A stretch of DNA of 53,189 bases from Prochlorococcus sp. AG-459-B06 (GCA_003209475.1 QCQY01000009.1:1-53189), one strand, 5' to 3'; positions 35,199 to 43,683 are shown, counted from the first letter of the stretch. Numbers and translations: made by a program. Notes: generated from the letters alone by a model not told the origin.

Positions 35199-35447
35199 TC
35201 ACCATTTTTTATTAGTTTCTTGCCAACCTTCATTTAACAATTTTTGCCATAGTAATCTTGCTTCTTCAATAACAATTTTTTTTCTAGTTTTCATTAATGG
35301 AGGATTTTCTCCATGAATTCCCATAATAATTCCTTCTTCAATAAACATATATTCAATAGATTTATCAGAATAATCTCTATCTTTGTAGAAACGCATCACC
35401 CCTACAAAATTTGAGTCAATTAACCAGAAATCATTAGTTGAGTTCAA
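35199..35447 (-). CDS. DUF1651-family protein
   Basis: The 82-residue protein reads DFWLIDSNFVGVMRFYKDRD, IMGIHGENPPLMKTRKKIVI and ends EARLLWQKLLNEGWQETNKK. The LWxxLLxxGW C-terminus with a preceding PPxMKTR is the DUF1651 pattern I know from picocyanobacteria. No function is established. Confidence 0.8.
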   Translation of the reverse strand: MNSTNDFWLIDSNFVGVMRFYKDRDYSDKSIEYMFIEEGIIMGIHGENPPLMKTRKKIVIEEARLLWQKLLNEGWQETNKKW

Positions 35448-35519
35448 TAAACCAAAATGAAATTAAATTAATAATATGCTTTCATTACAATTTGCGCGGA
35501 AAATATTTATTTAGTTTAT

Positions 35520-35948
35520 TCATATTTGATATGTTTTTTCTTTTTGTCTACTTTTTTTCAATTCGCCACGTTTTTTCTTAACCTCAACTCTTTTCTTTTG
35601 TGATGCTTTAGTAGGTTTTGTAGATTTTCTTAATTTAATTGGTTTGTTTAAAGCATTTTTTATGATTGAACTAAATTTCATTAAAGCTAGCTGCCTATTT
35701 AATAATTGAGTTCTGTGTTCTTGAACAGCTAAACATAAAATATTTTTTACTAATTTGTTTTTCAAGTTTCTCTTAAGAATTTCTTTCTGATAATCATTTA
35801 ATACTTTGGAATCTTCTAAATCAAAAATAATCTCTACTCTGCTTTCAATTTTATTTACATTCTGCCCTCCAGGACCTGAAGATCTAGAAAATCGCCACTT
35901 TATTTCGTTGGATGGGATTACTAATGTTTTAGTAATTTTTAAATCCAT
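35520..35948 (-). CDS. arfB: Alternative ribosome-rescue hydrolase ArfB (YaeJ)
   Basis: This 142-residue protein contains the release-factor GGQ loop (SSGPGGQNVNKIESRVEI, GGQ at 27-29) but lacks the codon-recognition domains. It ends in a long basic tail from about residue 105 (KSTKPTKASQKKRVEVKKKR), which inserts into the mRNA channel. ArfB releases peptides from ribosomes stalled without a stop codon. The length and layout are typical. Confidence 0.93.
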   Translation of the reverse strand: MDLKITKTLVIPSNEIKWRFSRSSGPGGQNVNKIESRVEIIFDLEDSKVLNDYQKEILKRNLKNKLVKNILCLAVQEHRTQLLNRQLALMKFSSIIKNALNKPIKLRKSTKPTKASQKKRVEVKKKRGELKKSRQKEKTYQI

Positions 35949-36038
35949 TTTTAGTTCTTTTTGATTTAGATTTTTAGGATAATCTCCCTAATACTTTAAA
36001 ACATACCTTAAAATTCGATCGGTAAATACTGGGCGGTT

Positions 36039-36389
36039 ATGTTAGGTAAACCGAAATTCGGTGTATTTGCCGTATCAATATCTTCGGTATTTATCCTTTC
36101 ATATTCCAAAGAATTATCAGATATTGAATATGTACTAATTCAAAGGTCACTTATGTATTCAATGTTTGATCTTCTTTTTGAAACACCTTCATATCGCCCA
36201 GTGTATGTTATTTCCGATAGTGCAATGAAGGAGTTAAAGAAAAACCAACATCAAGAAGAGCTTGATGAAATTACAACACAAAAAGTAAGACTTGAAGATG
36301 CTTTTAAAGCTCAACTAAAACATCTTGAAGAGAGAGAAAAAGAAGTAAAAAAGGAACTTAAAATACTCTCAGCCTCAAAAGATAAATAA
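36039..36389 (+). CDS. Hypothetical protein with C-terminal coiled coil
   Basis: The 116-residue protein has a weakly hydrophobic N-terminus (FGVFAVSISSVFILSYSKEL), a middle part with YRPVYVISDSAMKELKKN, and a long charged helix (LEDAFKAQLKHLEEREKEVK). No family is recognised. A strong terminator follows its stop by 27 bases. The N-terminal helix may be an uncleaved anchor. Confidence 0.65.
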   Translation: MLGKPKFGVFAVSISSVFILSYSKELSDIEYVLIQRSLMYSMFDLLFETPSYRPVYVISDSAMKELKKNQHQEELDEITTQKVRLEDAFKAQLKHLEEREKEVKKELKILSASKDK

Positions 36390-36416
36390 TTTATTTTTAG
36401 AGAAATTACTTTTTTC

Positions 36417-36442
36417 AAAGACGGTTAAAAACCGTCTTTTTT
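36417..36442 (+). terminator. Intrinsic terminator
   Basis: AAAGACGGTT (36417-36426), loop AAA, AACCGTCTTT (36430-36439) plus more Ts. It ends the preceding 116-residue gene. Confidence 0.8.
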
Positions 36443-36508
36443 AATTCTTCTAGTTTTAAGGTAACTATTAAATCCACAGATTTAAAAAATATTTTCCATA
36501 ATTAAAGT

Positions 36509-36610
36509 ATGAATAATAAAGAAAAAATTAGAATGTTCTTACCCTTTAGTTGGGTAATTTGTGCAACAATATCTTTCGCTTATATTAATTCACATTTAAT
36601 AAGTACCTAA
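36509..36610 (+). CDS. Single-helix membrane microprotein, 33 residues
   Basis: MNNKEKIRMFLPFSWVICAT continues ISFAYINSHLIST: basic start and one short hydrophobic helix. It lies 5 bases before the next gene on the same strand, so the two may be co-translated. Confidence 0.45.
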   Translation: MNNKEKIRMFLPFSWVICATISFAYINSHLIST

Positions 36611-36615
36611 CATAA

Positions 36616-36960
36616 ATGCCTTATCCCTCAAGCGACGAAATACTTGCTTCTTCAAAAGGGTGGATAGCATCTTTTTTAAATTTTCTTCCTGGTTTAGGAT
36701 CGGGTTACTTATATCAAAGAAGATGGAAACCCTATTTTTTTACCATCACTGCTAGTACTGCATGGTTCGCTTTAGGTATTTTTTTACAAGGTGATTCAGA
36801 ACCTTCCCAAAATGAACAAATAATTGGAATTTCTGGTCTTTTTTTCATATCAATAGTCACGGTAATAGAAGCCAACTTGGCTTTCAAAAAAGCAAGTAAT
36901 AAAACAAAAGCTGAAAAAGAGAAAATAATATCTTCTAACAAAAAAGGATGGTTTAAATAA
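36616..36960 (+). CDS. Membrane protein, two or three helices
   Basis: The 114-residue protein has KGWIASFLNFLPGLGSGYLY near the start, a second hydrophobic segment (FFTITASTAWFALGIFLQG), a third (IIGISGLFFISIVTVIEANL) and a basic tail. The NFLPGLGSGYLYQRRW part resembles TM2-type membrane proteins; that is a tentative comparison. Function unknown. Confidence 0.65.
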   Translation: MPYPSSDEILASSKGWIASFLNFLPGLGSGYLYQRRWKPYFFTITASTAWFALGIFLQGDSEPSQNEQIIGISGLFFISIVTVIEANLAFKKASNKTKAEKEKIISSNKKGWFK

Positions 36961-37059
36961 TTTAAAAAATTAGATCTACAAAAATATTTTATTAGTTATC
37001 AGTTTTTTAATTTAAGTAAAAATTATCAAATATAAATCTTAAGTTAATTAAAAATTTTT

Positions 37060-37332
37060 TTAGTTATAAAAAAATAAAATTTCTTTTTCTTTGAGACCTT
37101 CCCATCCCGAATCTATTAATAATTGATTCAATGTTTCTTTATCAAAATGCTTAGAACCGGTTTTGACGCATCTATTTCTCATTGATTTTTTAACACCACT
37201 CCTTTGTCTTTTATTCTCCTCATCCATAATTCTGTTATATAGATCTAGCATTTTTTGAGGGATTGGAGTACCGTCAAGATCTACTCCATTTTGAATAGCA
37301 AGATCAACAGCCTGCATTCCTATTTTCTTCAT
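37060..37332 (-). CDS. Conserved small protein, 90 residues
   Basis: The 90-residue basic, helical protein reads MKKIGMQAVDLAIQNGVDLD, PIPQKMLDLYNRIMDEENKR and LNQLLIDSGWEGLKEKEILF. No membrane helix. No named family is recognised. Confidence 0.6.
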   Translation of the reverse strand: MKKIGMQAVDLAIQNGVDLDGTPIPQKMLDLYNRIMDEENKRQRSGVKKSMRNRCVKTGSKHFDKETLNQLLIDSGWEGLKEKEILFFYN

Positions 37333-37400
37333 ATATTAAAAAAAAGGCTGAAATTATAATAAAACAAAACTTATTAATCTAAAGTAAATTGAATAATAAT

Positions 37401-37850
37401 TTATTGATTTTGAATTTCCTTTAGTACTCTAATAGCCTCTTTAATGTGTTCAGGACCATTCAATAAATCTCTAAAGATATGCCTAACTGTCCCTTTGCGA
37501 TCAATAACGTAAGTTACCCTACCATCCATAAAACCCAATACTTTAGGAACTTTAAAAGTTTTCCTAAGAGAGTCATTCGTATCGCAAAGTAATGGATATT
37601 GTAATTTATTTTTTGTGGCAAATGCTAAATGACTTGAGGTACTTCCATTACTTACTCCCCAAACTTGCGCACCTAATACTTTAAATAAATCATATTTATC
37701 TCTAAATCCGCAAACTTCTATAGTGCAACCCGGCGTATCATCTTTTGGATAAAAAAACAAAACAAGGGGATTTTTTAATCCCTTATTTGATCTTTTAACT
37801 CCATTTTGATCCAGTAAAGAAAATTCTGGAATTACATCTCCAACCTGCAC
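37401..37850 (-). CDS. bcp: Thioredoxin-dependent peroxiredoxin (Bcp/PrxQ)
   Basis: The 149-residue protein reduces peroxides. The peroxidatic Cys is about C42 in KDDTPGCTIEVCGF and the resolving Cys is C47 in the same helix, the PrxQ pattern. PEFSLLDQNGVKRS and RVTYVIDRKGTVRHIF complete the fold. Reducing power comes from thioredoxin. Confidence 0.94.
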   Translation of the reverse strand: MQVGDVIPEFSLLDQNGVKRSNKGLKNPLVLFFYPKDDTPGCTIEVCGFRDKYDLFKVLGAQVWGVSNGSTSSHLAFATKNKLQYPLLCDTNDSLRKTFKVPKVLGFMDGRVTYVIDRKGTVRHIFRDLLNGPEHIKEAIRVLKEIQNQ

Positions 37851-38001
37851 AACAGTTCTTGTAAAGTTCCATATTAGAGGTTATTATGTTTTTTTTGTGG
37901 CCTTCAAAGTAAATAACTAATATTAAAGTCAGTATTTTTGTTTTAAAAGATACTAAAAAATTATTGAAATAAACTAAGGTGTAATTTATTAATTCAATAT
38001 T

Positions 38002-38136
38002 ATGGAATTAATAATTTATATTTTTTTATTTCTTATTCTTTTTTTGGGAGTTATTTTTAATTTAAAAATAACTAATTTAAAAAAAAATAAAGAAATACGA
38101 AACAAAGTTAAAGATTATTCAAAAAAGAATAATTAA
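38002..38136 (+). CDS. Single-helix membrane microprotein, 44 residues
   Basis: MELIIYIFLFLILFLGVIFN continues LKITNLKKNKEIRNKVKDYS: an N-terminal hydrophobic helix and a long basic helical tail, giving an anchored coiled-coil-like protein. No homologue recognised. Confidence 0.5.
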   Translation: MELIIYIFLFLILFLGVIFNLKITNLKKNKEIRNKVKDYSKKNN

Positions 38137-38152
38137 ATATGTATTACTTAGA

Positions 38153-38392
38153 TTAAAATTCAATTTTTTCATTTGGAGTAAATACTGAGCAATATTTTTT
38201 TACTAGGTCCTTTGGCTGATTGGCGGTAGGGTTCGTTAATTTTAATTTTAGTTTTTCTATAGCCTCATTAGCATTAATCTCACCAAGTCTATATCTTGCA
38301 CACGTATCCAATACTTTAAACATTTTTGTGGTAACGGCTTCACTAGGATAAATTAGAAAAAATAGGTAAAAAACAACAAATAAGTACTTCAT
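38153..38392 (-). CDS. Small secreted protein, 79 residues
   Basis: A cleavable signal peptide (MKYLFVVFYLFFLIYPSEAV, likely cut after SEA) is followed by about 60 residues with two Cys (DTCARYRLGE, KKYCSVFT) that may form a disulfide. The mature part is helical. Probably periplasmic; role unknown. Confidence 0.65.
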   Translation of the reverse strand: MKYLFVVFYLFFLIYPSEAVTTKMFKVLDTCARYRLGEINANEAIEKLKLKLTNPTANQPKDLVKKYCSVFTPNEKIEF

Positions 38393-38571
38393 TTTTTTTT
38401 TAATATTAGATATTTAGCGAATAGTTTCAATAATTTGGGGGGAATTTTATTTAGAAAAAGATTAAAATTTTATAGAATGATCTATTTTGAGTTGAATCTA
38501 GAATTTCTCTAAAATAATAATAAAAGAAATTAAGATAAAATAAGTGTTAGTAATAAATAATTTCGGTGAAA

Positions 38572-38646
38572 ATGAGAAAATTAATAGATAAGCATAAAAC
38601 TCTTATAAATTGGTACCAAAAAAAGTTCAAATTGAGTGACTATTAA
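38572..38646 (+). CDS. Possible truncated microprotein, 24 residues
   Basis: MRKLIDKHKTLINWYQKKFK ends LSDY. The phrase NWYQKKF-LSDY resembles the start of small picocyanobacterial proteins that continue into a membrane helix, but here it stops at TAA. It may be a remnant or a very small gene. The remainder of 38393-38799 shows nothing else. Confidence 0.25.
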   Translation: MRKLIDKHKTLINWYQKKFKLSDY

Positions 38647-38799
38647 TTACTTTGGTTAATTTTCTTTAAAGGAGTATTAATAACAATAATATTTTTCAAA
38701 ATTTTTTAATATTAATAAAGCTATTCCAAGAATGAAATTTTCACATGATTTGACTATATTTAATAATAGATTTCCTAATAAGTTAAATAGTTATCAGCT

Positions 38800-39090
38800 A
38801 TGAATATTTTTGGTGTAGGTTTGCCTGAGGTTACTGTAATACTCGTGTTAGCTCTTTTAATTTTTGGTCCAAAAAAGCTTCCAGAATTAGGGAAACAGCT
38901 TGGCAAAACTTTAAAAAGTCTTAAAAAAGCGTCGAATGAATTTCAAAATGAAATCGATCAAGTTATAAACGAAGAAGATAAAAAGGAATCTCTTAAATCT
39001 ATTGAAAGCAATCAAACAAATGAAATTAATCAAGAAAAAATAGATACAGAAAACAAGAATTTTTCAAATAAAGAAAACAGCAACAACTAA
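38800..39090 (+). CDS. tatA: Twin-arginine translocase subunit TatA/E
   Basis: The 96-residue protein has a short N-terminal membrane helix (GVGLPEVTVILVLALLIFGP), the FGPKKLPELGKQLGKTLKS hinge and amphipathic helix, and a charged tail. It forms the Tat pore for folded proteins. Length and order are normal for cyanobacterial TatA. Confidence 0.94.
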   Translation: MNIFGVGLPEVTVILVLALLIFGPKKLPELGKQLGKTLKSLKKASNEFQNEIDQVINEEDKKESLKSIESNQTNEINQEKIDTENKNFSNKENSNN

Positions 39091-39094
39091 TATC

Positions 39095-39487
39095 TTGTTT
39101 AGGCCCATAACCCCCATAGACGAATTTGAAAGAGCATTAGATAAAGCAGCTCTTACTAAAGAAGATTATGAATTAATAGACTATATCCGCTATACAAGCG
39201 TTTTTACACAGCCTAGTCTTATTAAAGATTTAAAAAGGCCATCAAAACCTCCTCTTTTGTCAGTTCTATGTCAAATTTGTAGAAAAATTGGTTCAGAGAT
39301 GCCAGACCATTTCAAAAAAGTTATTGAGTGGTCAATTGAAATTAGTGATCACGATACAAAATGGGATGCTCATTTAATTTGTGCTGAAGCATTGAATATA
39401 GACAAAATACCATTAAGTCCTATTCATGAAACAACTTTATTTGATGTTCTTGTTGTACATAAAGAATTATTTCTTGGCTTTGATTGA
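39095..39487 (+). CDS. Conserved cyanobacterial protein, 130 residues
   Basis: A soluble 130-residue protein starting with TTG 4 bases after tatA: MFRPITPIDEFERALDKAAL, LIDYIRYTSVFTQPSLIKDL, ending FDVLVVHKELFLGFD. Cys residues occur in LCQICRKI. No domain is recognised. Operon context with tatA is likely. Confidence 0.65.
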   Translation: MFRPITPIDEFERALDKAALTKEDYELIDYIRYTSVFTQPSLIKDLKRPSKPPLLSVLCQICRKIGSEMPDHFKKVIEWSIEISDHDTKWDAHLICAEALNIDKIPLSPIHETTLFDVLVVHKELFLGFD

Positions 39488-39499
39488 ATTAAAATTAAA

Positions 39500-39817
39500 T
39501 TAATCATCTATAGGTACAGAATCAGTATCTATAACTTCCGAATCATCATACTTATTTATTTTATTTTCAATCCAATTATTTATAAAACTAACTAGAGGCG
39601 TTGAACCTCTGAAAATAAAAATAGAGGTAGGCAAAGCGCTTAATAAACCGACTACAGGACTTTTAAAAAGTAATCTTCCAGCTTTAATGTTAAATAAAAT
39701 AATAAGCGCCGAGGGTACTATAACTTTAACTACTGTTTTAAGCGCCTCAAGCCAACCAACACGATATGTCCACCATACTAAGATTATGCCAACTACATAA
39801 AGGAATAAGTAAGTCAT
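39500..39817 (-). CDS. Hydrophobic protein with acidic tail, 105 residues
   Basis: The N-terminal half is membrane-spanning (TYLFLYVVGIILVWWTYRVG, VVKVIVPSALIILFN), and the C-terminal tail is acidic (DDSEVIDTDSVPIDD). It converges with the preceding gene. No family is recognised. Confidence 0.6.
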   Translation of the reverse strand: MTYLFLYVVGIILVWWTYRVGWLEALKTVVKVIVPSALIILFNIKAGRLLFKSPVVGLLSALPTSIFIFRGSTPLVSFINNWIENKINKYDDSEVIDTDSVPIDD

Positions 39818-39908
39818 AAATTTAGTATAGTGGTTATCTATTTATCTTGTTCTTACTTAGAAAAAGATTTTTATAAATTTTTTAACCTCAATTAATCAAA
39901 TTCAAGTA

Positions 39909-40124
39909 ATGAGTTTTTCTGAAATAAGAAAATTTTTAATTAAGATGCAATCTGATGAAGACTTAAAAAAGCAGGTTACTACATCCTCTACAGCGGATGA
40001 TGTAGCCCTAATAGGTCAACGCTTAGGATATGACTTTTCAGGAGATGATCTCTTAAGATTTAATGGACAAAAAGTTGATAAAGTTACCGTAAGGAAGGTA
40101 GATCATCCAGGAGAATACCACTAA
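39909..40124 (+). CDS. Nif11-domain protein
   Basis: The 71-residue protein carries a Nif11 leader-peptide-like domain: MSFSEIRKFLIKMQSDEDLK, STADDVALIGQRLGYDFSGD, then DLLRFNGQKV. In some cyanobacteria Nif11 domains form the leaders of lanthipeptide precursors (prochlorosins), which end in a GG cleavage site before a Cys/Ser/Thr core. Here there is neither a GG motif nor a Cys, and the tail is VRKVDHPGEYH. It is therefore more likely a free-standing Nif11 protein. The last 41 bases overlap a convergent gene. Confidence 0.85.
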   Translation: MSFSEIRKFLIKMQSDEDLKKQVTTSSTADDVALIGQRLGYDFSGDDLLRFNGQKVDKVTVRKVDHPGEYH

Positions 40125-40635
40125 TTTCAGACTTAACCCATATTGCAAGCCCTCCTCCTCTGCCTCGCGCACATAACCAATTATCTTTATTACTAATTCC
40201 TACAAGTGAGAAAAAAGGCATTTTTTTGTCTTCGGGTTTTTTTAATTCCTTGTTAAATATTGCAAAATTACTAATACTAATTTTCAATTCTTTAAAATAA
40301 AAAACTAACAAAGGTCTAAGCCCTTTTAGTTCTGCGCTGCCTATGAAGGTAATTCTTAATAATCCGAAATTAATTGAATTTTTTATTTCATAATTTATTT
40401 GATCTTCTTTATTTTTACTTTTTAATTCGAGTCTTGCCGACAATACTTGTAGAATAGAACTGGATATATTTTTGATTTCATCTGATTCTTTTCCCCATAC
40501 ATACTTAAACTTCCATATTCCTAACAATTCCTCATATACAATTCCACTACCATTTTTTTGGGAATTTTTTTCTAATAGTTTTATTTCAGTGATTTCAGGA
40601 AAGTGTTTCATAATAGACTTTAATCTAAGAATCAA
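40084..40635 (-). CDS. Conserved protein, fibrillin/PAP-like ending suspected
   Basis: The 183-residue protein contains EELLGIWKFKYVWGKESDEI, NFGLLRITFIGSAELKGLRP and the late WLCARGRGGGLAIWVKSEIS. The first and last segments resemble plastid fibrillin (PAP) proteins, in which W-x-R-x-G-R-G marks the C-terminal strand; I am not certain. It overlaps the Nif11 gene tail-to-tail by 41 bases. Confidence 0.6.
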   Translation of the reverse strand: MILRLKSIMKHFPEITEIKLLEKNSQKNGSGIVYEELLGIWKFKYVWGKESDEIKNISSSILQVLSARLELKSKNKEDQINYEIKNSINFGLLRITFIGSAELKGLRPLLVFYFKELKISISNFAIFNKELKKPEDKKMPFFSLVGISNKDNWLCARGRGGGLAIWVKSEISGILLDDLPSLR

Positions 40636-40784
40636 ATAATAAGATAACTACATAAAAAATGTTCTTAGTTAAAAAATTCCTCAAAAAATATTTCTTTGTT
40701 TCAATATATTTCTAAAAAAATAATTTTTTGGCACACATAAGGAACAACAACTCGTTATTATATTTACATAAAGTAACGAAACTA

Positions 40785-40895
40785 ATGGATTTCATTTCTA
40801 AAAGTCAAGGATACATACCTCTAAAAGCAGTTCCTTACATATTTTTCCTCGCTGTTGTACTTAGTATTACAACTTCAACCAATACATTTGTTTAA
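40785..40895 (+). CDS. Single-helix membrane microprotein, 36 residues
   Basis: MDFISKSQGYIPLKAVPYIF continues FLAVVLSITTSTNTFV: one membrane helix near the C-terminus with a soluble start. A compact ATG frame 40 bases before the CrtH-like gene. No known small photosystem subunit matches. Confidence 0.5.
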   Translation: MDFISKSQGYIPLKAVPYIFFLAVVLSITTSTNTFV

Positions 40896-40934
40896 AACTA
40901 ATTAGTTTTACAAGAATAGTAAAATTAATATTTA

Positions 40935-42464
40935 ATGCAAAAATATGATGTTGTAATTGTAGGTAGTGGAATAGGTGGTTTATGTTGTGGTTCAATTCTT
41001 GCTTTATCCGGCAAAAAAGTTCTTATCTGCGAAGCACACACCCAGCCTGGAGGGGTTGCTCACAGTTTCAGAAGAAAAGGTTACACTTTTGAATCAGGTC
41101 CTTCATTGTGGAGTGGAATAGGTAAATGGCCGACAACTAATCCCTTGGGGCAAATTCTTAAATTACTTGATGAAGAAGTTGAACTATTTAAATACAAAGG
41201 CTGGCAAGTTATTGTCCCAGAAGGCAATTTTAATCTTGATGTTGGAGAAGAACCTTTTAAACAAACAATAAAAACTTTAAGAGGTGAGAAATCTATTAAA
41301 GAATGGGAATCATTTATTTCTGAAATAAAACCTCTTAGCCAAATAATAAATGAAATACCTTTACTCTCATTTTCTCCTGAATCAATAAATTTCTTAGATC
41401 TAATAAGTTTAACCTCAAAATTTTTACCTAATATCAGGCAAATATCAAAAATTAATAAGGGCTTTGGGAATTTAGTAAATAATCATCTAGAGGATCCTTT
41501 TCTCAGAAATTGGGTTGATTTATTGAGCTTTTTGATAAGTGGTATGTCAATGCATGATACAAATACAGCTGCGATGGCTACTTTATTTAACGAATGGTTT
41601 GAACCAAATTCATACCTTGAGTACCCTAAAGGAGGTAGTGAATCTATCGTAAAAGCCTTAATTAATGGATTTAAAAAAAATGGAGGAGAATTAATTCTCT
41701 CTTCGAGAGTAAAGACAATTAATTTCAATAAAAATTTAGCTACAGGTATAACTCTCAATAATGGTTCTAGTTATAGTTGTGAATCTGTTGTCACGAATAC
41801 TGATGTTTGGAATTTAAAAAAATTAATTCCAAATGAAATTTCAAAAAAATGGAATACAAAAATTTTAAACCCTATTAAATGTGATTCTTTCCTTCATATG
41901 CATCTAGGTTTTGATGCTGATGGTCTTCAAGATTTGCCAATACATGCAATACATGTTGATGAGTGGGAAAAAGGTATAACCGCAGAAAGAAATATAGCTG
42001 TATTTTCAATCCCATCTGTTTTAGATAAAAATATGGCCCCTCAAGGGAAACATGTTCTTCATGGATATACTCCCGCAAATGAACCTTGGGAAATTTGGGA
42101 AAACCTAGATCCACAGGAATTAGCGTATAGAAATTTGAAAGAAGAAAGATGTTCAATATTCCTTAATGCAGTGCGAAAGTTCATCCCTGACATAGATGAA
42201 AGGATTGATTTAAAGATTCTAGGAACCCCAATAACTCATAAAAAATTCACCAATACCCATTGCGGTAGTTACGGCCCTGCATTATCTGCAGCTAAAGGTC
42301 TTTTCCCAGGCTGCAAAACTCCAGTGAAAAATTTATTTACTTGCGGTGCAAGTACATTTCCAGGTATTGGAATTCCTGCTGTTTCAGCAAGTGGTGCTTA
42401 CGCAGCTGAAAAAATTATTGGTAAAAAAGAATTTAAAAATCTTCTTAAGAAAATAAACTTATGA
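40935..42464 (+). CDS. CrtH-like carotenoid isomerase / FAD-dependent oxidoreductase
   Basis: The 509-residue flavoprotein starts YDVVIVGSGIGGLCCGSILA (FAD dinucleotide fold), has EAHTQPGGVAHSFRRKGYTF, GPSLWSGIGKWPTTNPLG, and the C-terminal NLFTCGASTFPGIGIPAVSA. This is the carotenoid isomerase/desaturase-like family. CrtH isomerises poly-cis lycopene precursors. Prochlorococcus has several paralogues, so the exact reaction is not certain. Confidence 0.82.
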   Translation: MQKYDVVIVGSGIGGLCCGSILALSGKKVLICEAHTQPGGVAHSFRRKGYTFESGPSLWSGIGKWPTTNPLGQILKLLDEEVELFKYKGWQVIVPEGNFNLDVGEEPFKQTIKTLRGEKSIKEWESFISEIKPLSQIINEIPLLSFSPESINFLDLISLTSKFLPNIRQISKINKGFGNLVNNHLEDPFLRNWVDLLSFLISGMSMHDTNTAAMATLFNEWFEPNSYLEYPKGGSESIVKALINGFKKNGGELILSSRVKTINFNKNLATGITLNNGSSYSCESVVTNTDVWNLKKLIPNEISKKWNTKILNPIKCDSFLHMHLGFDADGLQDLPIHAIHVDEWEKGITAERNIAVFSIPSVLDKNMAPQGKHVLHGYTPANEPWEIWENLDPQELAYRNLKEERCSIFLNAVRKFIPDIDERIDLKILGTPITHKKFTNTHCGSYGPALSAAKGLFPGCKTPVKNLFTCGASTFPGIGIPAVSASGAYAAEKIIGKKEFKNLLKKINL

Positions 42465-42581
42465 GTCAAGTTCTTTTTTAATACTCTACAAATACTTAGT
42501 TAAGAAATAATAATAAAGAAAGCAAAAACTTTCAATAATGATAATCTTTATCTGAACATAAATTTAACTTATAGCTCTTAT

Positions 42582-42785
42582 ATGTTTTTCTTATCAATTC
42601 CTCAAGCCTGGCATTTAGTTGGCACTTGGTCAGAACAACTTCCAAGCGAGTCAAATCTTATAGGAATGGGCCAAACAGAATTAATGATGACTTTACATTC
42701 AATATTTGTTCCTCTCTTACTTGTAATTTCATATTACCTATTCAATCGACTTAATAAAAACGAATCAAAGAAAATTAAAGGATGA
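42582..42785 (+). CDS. Small membrane protein, 67 residues
   Basis: MFFLSIPQAWHLVGTWSEQL followed by a hydrophobic segment (MTLHSIFVPLLLVISYYLFN) and a basic tail. One membrane helix. It lies 118 bases after the CrtH-like gene on the same strand. No family is recognised. Confidence 0.55.
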   Translation: MFFLSIPQAWHLVGTWSEQLPSESNLIGMGQTELMMTLHSIFVPLLLVISYYLFNRLNKNESKKIKG

Positions 42786-42797
42786 TCGGTTTAAGTT

Positions 42798-43088
42798 TTA
42801 TTTAGCTGAACTTCTTCTCACTACTTTTCTGCCTGTAGAAGAATCAACTCCGCTTGAATCTTTGGTTTGTGAATTAGCTTCAACATTTTCAAAATCACTC
42901 TGATCCATCTCTGCGCAAACACCTACTACCATGGCAGCTTGCATTTGATCTGGTAAATCTCCAATAGTTAATAAGGCCTTTAAAACTAATTGAAGTCTAG
43001 TTTGCCTATCAATTTCTGGTCTTAGTTTTTTTACAGTATTCCAAAGTTCTTGGGTAACTTCTTTTAAAAGTTCTCGATCTACAGCCAA
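42798..43088 (-). CDS. Conserved cyanobacterial protein, 96 residues
   Basis: The 96-residue protein is helical: RELLKEVTQELWNTVKKLRP, LQLVLKALLTIGDLPDQMQA, then MVVGVCAEMDQSDFENVEAN, with a low-complexity tail (SSGVDSSTGRKVVRRSSAK). No function is recognised, but it reads like a widely conserved picocyanobacterial protein. Confidence 0.7.
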   Translation of the reverse strand: MAVDRELLKEVTQELWNTVKKLRPEIDRQTRLQLVLKALLTIGDLPDQMQAAMVVGVCAEMDQSDFENVEANSQTKDSSGVDSSTGRKVVRRSSAK

Positions 43089-43178
43089 ATTAAATCCTTC
43101 TTGTATTACTACTAATCTAACAAAAAATTGGATCTCGTAAAATAATATTCAATAAAAAGATTGTTAGTTAACATTTTC

Positions 43179-43385
43179 CTATCCGAATACAAGTTGCATT
43201 TGTTGATGCAATTCATTCTTCTCTTGCAAAAGTTCATCTTTATCAATCTTTTTTAGAGTAAAAGTTCTATAAAATTTTTTTTGAATCTTTATTGGAGTAT
43301 TTTCAAACTTTGCATTTTTGCTTATTAGAGAATTCCACTCTTTTGAGTTAAAAGGGGCATACGGAGAAGATGAAATAACTTTCAT
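43179..43385 (-). CDS. Small hypothetical protein, 68 residues
   Basis: The 68-residue basic protein starts MKVISSSPYAPFNSKEWNSL and ends ELLQEKNELHQQMQLVFG with a charged helix. No family is recognised. Its ATG is 14 bases downstream of a perfect 24-bp palindrome that sits where a repressor would cover the transcription start. Confidence 0.6.
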   Translation of the reverse strand: MKVISSSPYAPFNSKEWNSLISKNAKFENTPIKIQKKFYRTFTLKKIDKDELLQEKNELHQQMQLVFG

Positions 43386-43398
43386 TTATAAATAATAC

Positions 43399-43422
43399 AT
43401 CTGTACTAATATTAGTACAGAT
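43399..43422. promoter_or_regulatory. Perfect 24-bp palindrome, operator candidate
   Basis: The left half ATCTGTACTAAT is followed exactly by its reverse complement ATTAGTACAGAT. It lies 14-37 bases upstream of the minus-strand ATG at 43385, just downstream of a -10-like TATAGT (plus-strand ACTATA, 43425-43430). It would therefore span the likely transcription start. Such symmetry implies a dimeric regulator. Confidence 0.65.
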
Positions 43423-43683
43423 TTACTATATTGCAACAACTTCGTCCTTTTATTTTAATTTAAAGTGTCTTTGAGAATGGATTGATTTTTTTTATCTTAT
43501 TTGTAGGAATTATAAGTTTGATAAATGAATCAAAGTATCATACATAACTTATTGACCCCTTTTTTTAGAGAATTCAGACTTTTCTTGCTAAAAACCTTTT
43601 AACATAGTGAATTTGTTGAAATTAACATTGACAAGATATTTTTGATAATCCTTCCTATAAAAAGAGTAATTAATTAATCAAAA

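Noticed and set aside
39909-40124. Prochlorosin (lanthipeptide) precursor
   Set aside because: The Nif11 domain is present but no GG motif or Cys-containing core peptide follows.
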